From: Hassallia sp050875635
GTDB taxonomy: Bacteria > Cyanobacteriota > Cyanobacteriia > Cyanobacteriales > Nostocaceae
NCBI RefSeq assembly: GCF_050875635.1
Contig: NZ_JBPAOH010000013.1
Span: 27,009 to 91,008, forward strand
DNA length: 64,000 nt
Direction: 5' to 3'
The notes under the pieces were generated by a model. The model had not been told where the DNA came from, made no database searches, and saw nothing but the letters and a program-made list of their open reading frames with translations. Positions 41,308-49,492 of this stretch are shown piece after piece. The translations under genes and the position numbers were made by a program. Position 1 is the first letter of the stretch; each line of letters begins with the position of its first letter.

Positions 41308-41856
41308 TTACTTCTTACCACTCTTACCAGTCTTACCAGCTTTACGTCTAACCACTTCACCGGCGTAGCGAATACCTTTACCTTTATAAGGTTCTGGTCG
41401 GCGAACTTCGCGAATTTTCGCTGCGGTGTTACCTACTATTTCTTTGTCATACCCGCTAACGATGACGTTAGTGGTACCTTCAACTGCAAACTGAATTCCC
41501 TCTGGTGGGGCAATTTGGATTTGATGGCTATAACCCATATTTAGAATTAGGTTACGACCTTGAACTTGTGCCCTGTAACCTACCCCTTGAATTTCCAACC
41601 GACGTTGAAAACCTGTGGAAACTCCTTCTACCATGTTGGCAACTAAGGTACGGCATAAACCGTGTAGCTGCTTAGATGTGCGGGAATCATCGCGCCGATT
41701 TACTTGTAATGTTTCCCCTTCTTGAGAGACAATCACATTAGTCGGAAGGTCGCGAGAAAGTTCACCTTTGGGACCTTTGACCACAACCAAAGTGCCGTCA
41801 ATTGTTATTTGTACTTTGGCGGGGACTGTAATTGGACGTTTACCAATTCGAGACAT
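41308..41856 (-). CDS. rplF: Ribosomal protein L6
   Basis: 50S protein near the factor-binding site. 182 residues with its two related domains: MSRIGKRPITVPAKVQITID and VKGPKGELSRDL first, then GYSHQIQIAPPEGIQ and RRPEPYKGKGIRYAGEVVRR. Tail Lys/Gly-rich. Confidence 0.98.
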   Translation of the reverse strand: MSRIGKRPITVPAKVQITIDGTLVVVKGPKGELSRDLPTNVIVSQEGETLQVNRRDDSRTSKQLHGLCRTLVANMVEGVSTGFQRRLEIQGVGYRAQVQGRNLILNMGYSHQIQIAPPEGIQFAVEGTTNVIVSGYDKEIVGNTAAKIREVRRPEPYKGKGIRYAGEVVRRKAGKTGKSGKK

Positions 41857-41872
41857 AAATTTTTATCCTTTG

Positions 41873-41977
41873 TTATTTGTTAGTTGTTGGTTGTTAGTTG
41901 GCGCGTTGTTATTTGTTAGTTTTTTTATGAACTACGCTCCCACTATCTACTAACCACTATCTACTAACCACTAACTT
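41873..41977. repeat. Heptamer repeat block, rpsH-rplF spacer
   Basis: TTGTTAGTTGTTGG units and CTACTAACCACTATC units in inverted arrangement, with AGCGTAGTTC-like core. Confidence 0.85.
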
Positions 41978-41979
41978 TC

Positions 41980-42381
41980 TTACCAAACATAGCAAAGTAC
42001 TTCACCACCCAAGTTCTGACGTCGCGCTTCGCGATCGGTCATGATGCCACTGGATGTAGAAATAATGGCAATGCCAATACCGCCTAGTACCCGTGGTAAT
42101 TCTTTTTTGTTGGAGTAAACTCGCAAGCCTGGTTTGCTTACCCGCTTTAAGGCAGTGATTAAAGGCTGGCGATTTTTACCTTTGTATTTCAGGGCAATCA
42201 CCAAGTTACGCTTTACTCCATCTTCTGCTTCTTCGTATTCGGAAATAAAGCCTTCTTCACGAAGCACTTTAGCAATACTACGGGTCGTTTTTGTTGCTGG
42301 CACTAGTGTTGTTTGATGCCTCGCCATAGTAGCATTGCGGATGCGGGTCAGCATATCTGCAATTGTGTCGTTAGCCGCCAT
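41980..42381 (-). CDS. rpsH: Ribosomal protein S8
   Basis: Primary 16S-binding protein. 133 residues: DTIADMLTRIRNATMARHQT, GKNRQPLITALKRVSKPGLR and the C-terminal GIAIISTSSGIMTDREAR followed by GGEVLCYVW. S14 is not encoded before it, as in other cyanobacteria. Confidence 0.98.
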   Translation of the reverse strand: MAANDTIADMLTRIRNATMARHQTTLVPATKTTRSIAKVLREEGFISEYEEAEDGVKRNLVIALKYKGKNRQPLITALKRVSKPGLRVYSNKKELPRVLGGIGIAIISTSSGIMTDREARRQNLGGEVLCYVW

Positions 42382-42402
42382 CGTTCCCTCGTATAACAGT
42401 TC

Positions 42403-42951
42403 CTATTGATCGCGAAAGGGCATTCCCATTTCTTTGAGTAACGCGCGTCCCTCTTCGTCATTTTTTGCGCTGGTGATGATGGAAATATCCATACCACGTA
42501 CTTGATCGATGCTATCGTACTCGACTTCTGGAAAAATTAACTGTTCTCTTACGCCGAGAGTGTAATTTCCCCGACCATCAAAGCTTTTGGGACTAATACC
42601 GCGAAAGTCTCTAATTCTCGGCAAAGAAAGGCTGATCAGTCGGTCGATAAAGGCGTACATTCGTTCGCCTCTAAGTGTCACCATGATACCAACAGGCATT
42701 CCTTGACGAATTTTAAAGCCAGCGATCGCCTTTTTCGCCCGCGTGACTACCGGCTTTTGACCTGTAATCACCGCAATTTCGCTTAATGAGGCTTCTAATG
42801 CTTTCGCGTTGGAAGCAGCTTCCCCCAATCCCCGGTTCACGGTAATTTTTAACAACTTCGGTACCTGATGAATGTTGGTGTATTGAAACTGATTCATCAG
42901 TTTGGGGACGATTGTTTCTTGGTATAAATTTTTGAGTCTTGTTGTCGCCAT
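42403..42951 (-). CDS. rplE: Ribosomal protein L5
   Basis: Links 5S rRNA to the central protuberance. 182 residues: VPKLLKITVNRGLGEAASNA, TGQKPVVTRAKKAIAGFKIR, VTLRGERMYAFIDRLISLSL and GRGNYTLGVREQLIFPEVEY. Standard position after rplX. Confidence 0.98.
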   Translation of the reverse strand: MATTRLKNLYQETIVPKLMNQFQYTNIHQVPKLLKITVNRGLGEAASNAKALEASLSEIAVITGQKPVVTRAKKAIAGFKIRQGMPVGIMVTLRGERMYAFIDRLISLSLPRIRDFRGISPKSFDGRGNYTLGVREQLIFPEVEYDSIDQVRGMDISIITSAKNDEEGRALLKEMGMPFRDQ

Positions 42952-42989
42952 ATTTTTTTTCCTGTTTATCCCTGGTCTTGGTCAGGGAA

Positions 42990-43058
42990 GAAGTTATGAG
43001 TTTTGAGTTTTGAGTTATGAGTTAAAGTCAATTTCTAACTCTTAACTCCTCACTCCTA
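42990..43058. repeat. GAGTTATGAGTTTT-type repeat, rplX-rplE spacer
   Basis: Repeated GAGTTTTGAGTTATG units followed by CTCTTAACTCCTCACTCC units. A related repeat fills 47675-47777 and 3150-3200. Confidence 0.75.
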
Positions 43059-43059
43059 A

Positions 43060-43410
43060 CTATTTATCAAGTATCTCGCCAGTTTTTTTGAGCATCCGTA
43101 CTTTCTTCCCTTCTTGGGTTGTGGTGTAACAGATGCGACTAGCAACGTTTTGCTTGGTTGAATAAAGCATCACGTTAGAACTATGAATTGGGAATTCTTG
43201 GGTGACGATGCGTCCCGATTCACCTTCGCCTTGGGGTTTGACGTGCTTAGTTTTAATATTGACGCCTTTAACAACGACTTGGCTAACTTGGGGAAGTGCT
43301 TTGACTATTTCACCAACTTTGCCTTTGTCTTTGCCGGCAATTACTTGCACGGTGTCGCCAGTTTTGACGTGCATTTTATGAAAAACTTTAGGTTTCGGCT
43401 GTTTTGACAT
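43060..43410 (-). CDS. rplX: Ribosomal protein L24
   Basis: Initiates 50S assembly. 116 residues with the KOW motif KTGDTVQVIAGKDKGKVGEI near the N-terminus and VVVKGVNIKTKHVKPQGEGE after it. Its ATG overlaps the stop of rplN by one base. Confidence 0.98.
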   Translation of the reverse strand: MSKQPKPKVFHKMHVKTGDTVQVIAGKDKGKVGEIVKALPQVSQVVVKGVNIKTKHVKPQGEGESGRIVTQEFPIHSSNVMLYSTKQNVASRICYTTTQEGKKVRMLKKTGEILDK

Positions 43411-43784
43411 TACAGCACCTCCGGAGCCAAAGAAACGATTTTGGTAAAGTTTTTATCGCGCAATTCCCGTGCCACTGGTCCGAAAACCCGCGTACCTCTT
43501 GGATTACCATCTTTGTTGATGATAACTGCGGCGTTGTCGTCAAAGCGGATACTCATACCGCTATCACGGTTCATGGCTTTGCGGGTGCGGACAATAACCG
43601 CTTCCACGACATCAGATTTTTTTACTGCCATATTAGGAATGGCATCTTTAACAACGGCGATAATTTTATCGCCGACGCCGCCATAACGACGGTTTCCTCC
43701 GCCTCCGCCTAAAACGCGGATGCACATTAATTTGCGGGCGCCGCTATTATCTGCGACATTGAGGTAGGTCTGGGGTTGAATCAC
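43410..43784 (-). CDS. rplN: Ribosomal protein L14
   Basis: 50S protein at the subunit interface and the docking site of RsfS (encoded at 2.2 kb). 124 residues: YLNVADNSGARKLMCIRVLG, GGVGDKIIAVVKDAIPNMAV, VVEAVIVRTRKAMNRDSGMS and GTRVFGPVARELRDKNFTKI. Confidence 0.98.
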   Translation of the reverse strand: MIQPQTYLNVADNSGARKLMCIRVLGGGGGNRRYGGVGDKIIAVVKDAIPNMAVKKSDVVEAVIVRTRKAMNRDSGMSIRFDDNAAVIINKDGNPRGTRVFGPVARELRDKNFTKIVSLAPEVL

Positions 43785-43827
43785 AATTTTTCTTCCTTGT
43801 GGCGTTGGCGCGTTTTCGCTCCAACTA

Positions 43828-44079
43828 TTACGTTGTAGCTTTAGTGTTGAGAATTTCTGTGACTTGCCAGCGCTTGGTTTTACTCAAAGGTCGAGTTTCC
43901 TGAATGCGAACGCGATCGCCCACTTTACATTTGTTTTCTTCGTCGTGGACTTTATAGCGCTGGGTATTCACTACAATTTTGCCGTATTTGGGGTGAGGGG
44001 CGCGGTTTTCAATGGCGACTACCACCGTTTTTTGCATTTTGTCGCTCACTACCAAACCAACTCGTTCTTTGACTGCCAT
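43828..44079 (-). CDS. rpsQ: Ribosomal protein S17
   Basis: Primary 16S-binding OB-fold protein. 83 residues: MAVKERVGLVVSDKMQKTVV, HPKYGKIVVNTQRYKVHDE, CKVGDRVRIQETRPLSKTKRW. It begins 12 bases after rpmC. Confidence 0.98.
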   Translation of the reverse strand: MAVKERVGLVVSDKMQKTVVVAIENRAPHPKYGKIVVNTQRYKVHDEENKCKVGDRVRIQETRPLSKTKRWQVTEILNTKATT

Positions 44080-44091
44080 AATCTCCTACTT

Positions 44092-44313
44092 TTATTCTTT
44101 AACCAATTCAGTTGCTTTTTGTTTGCGCTCTGTCTCTACTGTCAGTAACTGGGCTAAACGGTGTCGAGCATGTTTGAATTGATGGGGTTTTTCTAATTGT
44201 CTGGTTGCTTTTTGCAAACGCAATTGAAATAGTTGCTTTTTCACAGCAAGAATTTCATCAGACAATTTTTCGTCACTTAATTCTCTTGCTTCTGAAATTT
44301 TAGGCAGAGGCAT
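44092..44313 (-). CDS. rpmC: Ribosomal protein L29
   Basis: 50S protein at the tunnel exit, contacted by signal recognition particle and trigger factor. 73 residues: ELSDEKLSDEILAVKKQLFQ, LRLQKATRQLEKPHQFKHAR, HRLAQLLTVETER. Three bases separate it from rplP. Confidence 0.97.
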   Translation of the reverse strand: MPLPKISEARELSDEKLSDEILAVKKQLFQLRLQKATRQLEKPHQFKHARHRLAQLLTVETERKQKATELVKE

Positions 44314-44316
44314 GAC

Positions 44317-44742
44317 TTACTCCTGCGGCTCCGATTCGGAGCGTGAAATGAACTTAGTTTTAATTGGTAACTTAAAAGCTGCCAAGCGCATAGCTTCGCG
44401 AGCGATTTCTTCACTAACGCCAGCAATTTCAAATAAAATCCGTCCTGGCTTAACGACTGCTACCCAAAACTCAGGCGAACCTTTACCGGAACCCATCCGG
44501 GTTTCTGCGGGACGCATGGTTACAGGTTTATCTGGGAAAATGCGAATCCAGATTTTACCACCCCGGCGGATATAACGAGTCATTGCTCGACGGGAAGCTT
44601 CAATTTGGCGGGAGGTAATCCAAGCTGGTTCTTGTGCTTGGAGGGCAAAATCGCCAAAGTTCAGGCTGCTACCACGGGTAGCTACACCGCTCATCCGTCC
44701 GCGTTGTTGTTTGCGGAATTTAGTTCTTCTAGGACTTAACAT
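44317..44742 (-). CDS. rplP: Ribosomal protein L16
   Basis: 50S protein near the A-site tRNA. 141 residues: MLSPRRTKFRKQQRGRMSGV, AWITSRQIEASRRAMTRYIR, KPVTMRPAETRMGSGKGSPE and AREAMRLAAFKLPIKTKF. Confidence 0.98.
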   Translation of the reverse strand: MLSPRRTKFRKQQRGRMSGVATRGSSLNFGDFALQAQEPAWITSRQIEASRRAMTRYIRRGGKIWIRIFPDKPVTMRPAETRMGSGKGSPEFWVAVVKPGRILFEIAGVSEEIAREAMRLAAFKLPIKTKFISRSESEPQE

Positions 44743-44750
44743 GATTTGCT

Positions 44751-44925
44751 AATTGGGCAATGGGCAATGGGCAATGGGCAATGGGCAATGGGCAATGGGC
44801 AATGGGCGATGGAAATTGAGAATTAAGAATCAATTATTAATCTCTTTTTCATGCCCCATGACGGCAGGTGCTACAACGGAGGGAACCTCCGCAACGCACT
44901 GCCTCCCCCATGCCCCATGCCCCAT
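44751..44925. repeat. GGGCAAT heptamer run plus variable-centre element
   Basis: About eight GGGCAATG-type heptamer units (to 44810) followed by an element at 44851-44909 (ends CCATGACGGCAGGTGC and GCACTGCCTCCCC, central GGAGGGAACCTCC hairpin). It fills the rpsC-rplP gap. Confidence 0.88.
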
Positions 44926-44932
44926 TCCCGAT

Positions 44933-45700
44933 TTACCCTTCATTTGAACGATCTTCAAATTGTTGGCGACGGCGTTGTTGTTGACGGCGACGAGGTTCGC
45001 GATCGCGATCGCGATCGCGTGTTGTTGGTTGTACTGGAGCTTCTTCCTGTCCGGGAATGATTTCTCCTTTAAACACCCACACTTTGATACCGAGAATGCC
45101 GTAAATGGTTTTTGCAGTGCAGTAAGAGTAGTCAATATCAGCCCGTAAGGTATGTAGAGGCACTCTACCTTCACGAGTCCACTCTGTCCGGGCAATTTCT
45201 GCACCGTTGAGCCGACCGCCAACTTGAACTTTAATGCCTTGCACACCAGCACGTTGAGCGCGTTGGATGGCTTGACGCACTACCCGACGGAAGGAAACGC
45301 GGCGTTCTAATTGTTGAGCGATGTATTCCGCAATTAAATAAGCATCGGCATCAACTCGTTGTACTTCAACTACGTTAATGCGAATTTGACGATTGCCGCC
45401 TAACAAGTCTTGCAGTCCGGTACGTAATGCTTCAATACCTTGTCCACCTCGACCTACAACTACACCCGGTCGAGCGGTGCGTACTTCTAAATCGATTTGG
45501 TCTGCTTTGCGCTCAATTCGCACTTCCGAGATGCCGGCGTTGTTTTGAGCGTATCTACCCAGCTTTTGTTCTATGTAGTTGCGGAGTTTGTAGTCTTCTT
45601 GAAGAAGTTCTGGATAACGGTCAGGAACGGCAAACCAACGTGATTGGTGTTCTTGAGTAATACCCAGCCGAAAGCCGACTGGATGAATCTTTTGTCCCAC
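44933..45700 (-). CDS. rpsC: Ribosomal protein S3
   Basis: 30S head protein with mRNA helicase activity at the entry channel. 255 residues: MGQKIHPVGFRLGITQEHQS, the KH domain GVVVGRGGQGIEALRTGL, and RAQRAGVQGIKVQVGGRLNG. The C-terminal ~35 residues are a charged low-complexity tail (DRDRDRE, RRRQQQRRRQQFED), partly encoded by three overlapping HIP1 octamers (44998-45019). Confidence 0.98.
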   Translation of the reverse strand: MGQKIHPVGFRLGITQEHQSRWFAVPDRYPELLQEDYKLRNYIEQKLGRYAQNNAGISEVRIERKADQIDLEVRTARPGVVVGRGGQGIEALRTGLQDLLGGNRQIRINVVEVQRVDADAYLIAEYIAQQLERRVSFRRVVRQAIQRAQRAGVQGIKVQVGGRLNGAEIARTEWTREGRVPLHTLRADIDYSYCTAKTIYGILGIKVWVFKGEIIPGQEEAPVQPTTRDRDRDREPRRRQQQRRRQQFEDRSNEG

Positions 45701-45753
45701 AAATAGTTCCTCTAAAATTTCTGACTGTACGCAATTTTTTTACCAAGAGAAGC

Positions 45754-46110
45754 TTATTCAGCCGCACCAGTCGCAACTGCTACTGTGATGTGACATGTCG
45801 GCTTGCGAATTTGGTAAGCTCGACCTTGCGCTCTTGGTTGGAACCGTTTCAGGACTGGACCTTGATCGGCGTATGCTTGAGTAATCACTAATTGAGCGCG
45901 ATCTAACCCAGCGTTATGCTCGGCATTAGCGGCAGCGCTTCTAATCAGCTTTAATACTGGTTCGCAGGCACGATAGGGCATGAATTCCAAGATAATCAGC
46001 GCTTCTCGATAGGATCTGCCGCGAATTTGATCGAGTACGCGACGCACTTTAAAGGGAGACATGCGTACAAAACGGGCGATCGCTTTTACTTCTTTAGTAT
46101 CAGTTGCCAT
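45754..46110 (-). CDS. rplV: Ribosomal protein L22
   Basis: Its long loop lines the peptide exit tunnel. 118 residues: AIARFVRMSPFKVRRVLDQI, ILEFMPYRACEPVLKLIRSA, ANAEHNAGLD, and RFQPRAQGRAYQIRKPTCHI, the tunnel hairpin. Confidence 0.98.
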   Translation of the reverse strand: MATDTKEVKAIARFVRMSPFKVRRVLDQIRGRSYREALIILEFMPYRACEPVLKLIRSAAANAEHNAGLDRAQLVITQAYADQGPVLKRFQPRAQGRAYQIRKPTCHITVAVATGAAE

Positions 46111-46121
46111 AAGTTTCTCCT

Positions 46122-46245
46122 TTTTTGTTATTAGTTATTTGTTGGTTATTAGTAGTTATTTGTTGGTTGTTATTTGTAGGAGCGTTGTTTTCTGAACTAC
46201 GCTCCCACTATCCTCTAACTACTAACTACTAACTAATAACTAATA
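46122..46245. repeat. Heptamer repeat block, rpsS-rplV spacer
   Basis: TTGTTGGTTATTAG units followed by CTAACTACTAACTA units, inverted layout, with GGAGCGTTG and its inverse CTACGCTCC at the centre. Confidence 0.88.
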
Positions 46246-46246
46246 A

Positions 46247-46525
46247 CTATCTCCCTGCTTTTTTATCACTTTTTCCATGACCCCTGTATGTGCGTGTCGG
46301 GGCAAATTCACCCAATTTGTGTCCTACCATTTGGTCACTGACAAAAACTGGCACATGTTGGCGTCCGTTGTGAACCGCGATGGTATGTCCTACCATTTGA
46401 GGCAAAATTGTTGAAGCTCGCGACCAAGTTTTAATAACTTCTTTTCTGTTGATTGCGTCGAGCTTTTCAATTTTCTTGAGTAAATGATCCGCAACGAAGG
46501 GACCTTTTTTTAGAGAACGACCCAT
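46247..46525 (-). CDS. rpsS: Ribosomal protein S19
   Basis: 30S head protein contacting the large subunit. 92 residues: MGRSLKKGPFVADHLLKKIE, KTWSRASTILPQMVGHTIAV and GHKLGEFAPTRTYRGHG. Confidence 0.98.
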   Translation of the reverse strand: MGRSLKKGPFVADHLLKKIEKLDAINRKEVIKTWSRASTILPQMVGHTIAVHNGRQHVPVFVSDQMVGHKLGEFAPTRTYRGHGKSDKKAGR

Positions 46526-46529
46526 AATT

Positions 46530-46800
46530 TGTCAATTGTTAGTTGTTAGTTGCTAGTTGTTTCTTGTTGGTGGTTAGTTGGAGCGTTGTTTACTACGCTC
46601 CAACTAACCATTAACCCTTCTCCTGTCGGAGACGCTGCGCGAACGGGTTCGCCAGTTGCTTCAAGTCGGCAGAGCCGACGGCAGGTGCGTGTCTGCCGGG
46701 AAACCCTTTCGGCAGTCACTCATGGGGGAAACCCCCAAGACCGCGCTGCCTCACCAACGCACTGCCTCCCCAACGCACTGGCTCACCACTAACCATTTAC
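46530..46800. repeat. Repeat-filled rplB-rpsS spacer
   Basis: GTTAGTTG heptamers (46535-46615) with the GGAGCGTTG core, then a long variable-centre element (46667-46772) with two GGCAGGTGC/CACTGCC-type arms and internal hairpins. No gene is seen in these 278 bases. Confidence 0.85.
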
Positions 46801-46803
46801 TTT

Positions 46804-47667
46804 TTAAGACTCGCGTCCGCCGCGTCCGCGTTTAGAAGACTTACGACGACGACGTACAATTAATTTGCTGCTTGGTTTCTTGCGCTTGCGTGTCTTCATA
46901 CCCAAGGCAGGTTTACCCCAAGGTGTCACAGGACCGGATCTACCAATGGGAGCGCGACCTTCACCACCGCCGTGTGGGTGGTCTACTGGGTTCATGACGC
47001 TACCTCTAACTTTAGGACGGCGACCTTTCCAGCGGTTTCTTCCTGCTTTACCTGCACTCAGGTTTCTCGCGTCGGTGTTACCAACTTGTCCGATGGTGGC
47101 GTAGCATTCGCGCCGAATCATTCTAACTTCGCCAGAAGGCAGTTTGATGGTAACGTAATTTCCTTCTTTTGCGACAACTTGGGCGGTAGCACCGGCGGAA
47201 CGAACGATTTGACCGCCTTTTCCTGGAGTCAATTCTACGTTGTGAACGCTAGTACCCAAGGGAATATTTGATAAAGGTAAGGCGTTACCATCTTCAAAGG
47301 GCGCATCAGATCCAGCAATAACTGTTGTCCCGACTTTCAAGCCGTTGGGATGAAGAATGTAGCGTTTTTCGCCATCTTGGTAAAACAAAAGGGCGATCCG
47401 GGCGTTGCGGTTTGGATCGTATTCAATCGCTGCAACTTTCGCGGGTATATTCCGCTTATCTCGTTTAAAGTCGATAATCCGGTAAAGTTGTTTGTGTCCG
47501 CCACCCCGCCGACGACTAGTAATGCGCCCTTGGTTATTTCTACCTTTAGGACGATGCTTGTATGTCGTTAAGGACTTTTCCGGCTCGCTTTTGGTAATTT
47601 CCGCGAAGTCGGAGATAGTAACTTGGCGAGTACTGGGGGTATAAGGGCGATAAGAACGAGTACCCAT
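46804..47667 (-). CDS. rplB: Ribosomal protein L2
   Basis: Essential 50S protein at the peptidyl-transferase centre. 287 residues: RSYRPYTPSTRQVTISDFAE, GRNNQGRITSRRRGGGHKQL and the conserved VMNPVDHPHGGGEGRAPIGR loop with the functional His. Normal length. Confidence 0.99.
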   Translation of the reverse strand: MGTRSYRPYTPSTRQVTISDFAEITKSEPEKSLTTYKHRPKGRNNQGRITSRRRGGGHKQLYRIIDFKRDKRNIPAKVAAIEYDPNRNARIALLFYQDGEKRYILHPNGLKVGTTVIAGSDAPFEDGNALPLSNIPLGTSVHNVELTPGKGGQIVRSAGATAQVVAKEGNYVTIKLPSGEVRMIRRECYATIGQVGNTDARNLSAGKAGRNRWKGRRPKVRGSVMNPVDHPHGGGEGRAPIGRSGPVTPWGKPALGMKTRKRKKPSSKLIVRRRRKSSKRGRGGRES

Positions 47668-47674
47668 AATCTTA

Positions 47675-47777
47675 GTTTTGAGTTAGGAGTTTTAAGTTAG
47701 GAGTTAGGAGTAGGAGTAGGAGTTAAGAGTTAAAAATTGAATTTAACTCATAACTCATAACTCATAACTCCTAACTT
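47675..47777. repeat. GAGTTAGGAGTTTT-type repeat, rplW-rplB spacer
   Basis: GAGTTAGGAGTAGG units followed by AACTCATAACTCAT units fill the spacer, in inverted arrangement. Confidence 0.82.
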
Positions 47778-47779
47778 TT

Positions 47780-48094
47780 TTACACTTCTGGGAATAGAAT
47801 TTGTCTAATCTTGTCTTCGTCCCCAGGTGCCACTGTGACAATCGCTTTCTTGTATTGGGGTTTGTAACCAATAAATTTACCAACACGCCGCTTTTTGCGA
47901 GGTGGTCTTGAGGTATTCACTTTGACAACCGTGACATTAAACAAGTTTTCAATTGCGGCTTTGATTTCTGGCTTGGTTGCTTTAGGAATTACTTCAAAAG
48001 TGTATTTATTCTGCTCCATTGCAATCGTCGCTTTTTCGGTGACAATTGGGCGACGCACTAAGTCGGGCAAATAACGGGGGTCAAAGTTAGGCAC
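47780..48094 (-). CDS. rplW: Ribosomal protein L23
   Basis: Tunnel-exit docking protein for trigger factor and SRP. 104 residues: LPDLVRRPIVTEKATIAMEQ, KYTFEVIPKATKPEIKAAIE and NTSRPPRKKRRVGKFIGYKP. It overlaps rplD by eight bases. Confidence 0.98.
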   Translation of the reverse strand: MPNFDPRYLPDLVRRPIVTEKATIAMEQNKYTFEVIPKATKPEIKAAIENLFNVTVVKVNTSRPPRKKRRVGKFIGYKPQYKKAIVTVAPGDEDKIRQILFPEV

Positions 48095-48722
48095 TGTAGA
48101 CCTCCTGAATTTTTTCTAAGGCTGGTGCTGTAATGACAATTTTGTCAGCGCGCAGCAAGTCGTAAATGTTTAGTTGGTCAGCGGCAATTAACTTTAGTTT
48201 TTCGATGTTGCGAGCTGACAAATAAACGTTTTCGGTGCGTTCCGACAAAATTAAAAGTGTATTGCTTTCTGGTTGTGAACCCCAACGCGCGATCGCTTGT
48301 ACCAATTCTTTGGTTTTCGGGCGTTGAAATTCGTTGCCAAATTCTTCTACTACAATCAAATCGTCAATCCGACTGGCAAACGCTGTTCGCAATGCCAAAC
48401 GCCGTTCTTTACGGTTCATCTTCAGGTCATAATCTCTGGGCTTTGGTCCAAAGATTACACCACCACCACGCCACAGAGGTGAACGAATTGAACCGGCACG
48501 CGCTCTTCCTGTACCTTTTTGCCGCCACGGTTTGCGACCACCACCTCTAACTTCCGCACGGGTCTTTGTACTGGCAGTTCCCTGGCGAGCATTGGTCATC
48601 TGTCTCACTAAGGCTCTATGCACAATATGAGACGCCGTTTCTTCTTTGGCAACTCGCAAGTCGAAGCTTTTTTCTCCGACTTGTTCTCCTTGCCAATTTT
48701 TGACTACACACTCAAATGTCAT
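48087..48722 (-). CDS. rplD: Ribosomal protein L4
   Basis: Tunnel-lining 50S protein. 211 residues: HIVHRALVRQMTNARQGTAS, the extended loop VRGGGRKPWRQKGTGRARAG, SPLWRGGGVIFGPKPRDY, and the helical C-terminal half. In other bacteria L4 can regulate its own operon; nothing here shows whether that holds. Confidence 0.98.
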   Translation of the reverse strand: MTFECVVKNWQGEQVGEKSFDLRVAKEETASHIVHRALVRQMTNARQGTASTKTRAEVRGGGRKPWRQKGTGRARAGSIRSPLWRGGGVIFGPKPRDYDLKMNRKERRLALRTAFASRIDDLIVVEEFGNEFQRPKTKELVQAIARWGSQPESNTLLILSERTENVYLSARNIEKLKLIAADQLNIYDLLRADKIVITAPALEKIQEVYSA

Positions 48723-48734
48723 TTTTTTGTCCTT

Positions 48735-48862
48735 TGCATGTTCGTTAGTTGTTAGTTGTTATTTGTTCTTTGTTAGTTGGAGCGTTGTTGGTTGTTATTT
48801 GCTAGTTCTATTAACCACTAATTACTAACCACTAACCACTAACCACTAACCACTAACTAATT
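48735..48862. repeat. Heptamer repeat block, rplC-rplD spacer
   Basis: GTTAGTTGTTAGTTG units followed by many CCACTAACCACTAAC units in inverted layout around a TTGGAGCGTTG core. Confidence 0.9.
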
Positions 48863-49492
48863 ACCAACTTTTTTGGCTGGAATAATACTTATCAATGCTC
48901 CGGGCTTACCAGGAATAGCTCCCTTGATTAGCAATAAGTTACGTTCTGGGTCTACTCGCACTACAGTCAGCTTGCGAATTGTGATGCGCTTCCCACCCAA
49001 ACGTCCTGCCATCCGCTTACCTGGATAGACACGACCGGGTGTTGTACCCGCACCAATCGAACCGGGTGCCCTGTGGTTTTTGGAACCGTGTGACATTGGT
49101 CCGCGACCAAAGTTATTTCGTTTTTGGTTCCCCGCGAAACCGCGACCGATACTTTTACCGCTTATATCTACAATTTGACCTGCACTAAAAATATCTGCCG
49201 TAATCTGTTGACCTAAAGAATACTCACTAGCGTTCTCAATGTGATATTCCCGTAAGTGACGCAATGCTGGAGCCTCTGATTTTGCCAGATGTCCCAGCAA
49301 AGGCTTGTTTAAAGCCTTTGGTTTCACTTCACGATAGCCAACTTGAATGGCAGAGTAACCGTCGGTCTGTTTTGTTTTTACTTGTGTTACCGTGCATGGT
49401 CCCGCTTGGACGACGGTGACAGGAATGGATACTCCTGCTTCGTCAAATATTTGGGTCATGCCCAGTTTGGTGCCGAGAATGCCTACAGACAC
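48857..49492 (-). CDS. rplC: Ribosomal protein L3
   Basis: Early 50S assembly protein near the peptidyl-transferase centre. 211 residues: MSVGILGTKLGMTQIFDEAG, GRGFAGNQKRNNFGRGPMSH, GSKNHRAPGSIGAGTTPGRV and GKRMAGRLGGKRITIRKL. It is the first gene of the cluster, as in cyanobacteria generally, where S10 lies elsewhere. Confidence 0.99.
   Translation of the reverse strand: MSVGILGTKLGMTQIFDEAGVSIPVTVVQAGPCTVTQVKTKQTDGYSAIQVGYREVKPKALNKPLLGHLAKSEAPALRHLREYHIENASEYSLGQQITADIFSAGQIVDISGKSIGRGFAGNQKRNNFGRGPMSHGSKNHRAPGSIGAGTTPGRVYPGKRMAGRLGGKRITIRKLTVVRVDPERNLLLIKGAIPGKPGALISIIPAKKVGN

Noticed and set aside
39444..42402. Missing rpmD (L30) and rpsN (S14) as gene loss
   Set aside because: Absence of these genes from the cluster is the usual state in cyanobacteria.
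11556..48862. Heptamer blocks as CRISPR arrays
   Set aside because: The units abut without unique spacers of fixed length, change to the inverse unit midway, and there are no cas genes.
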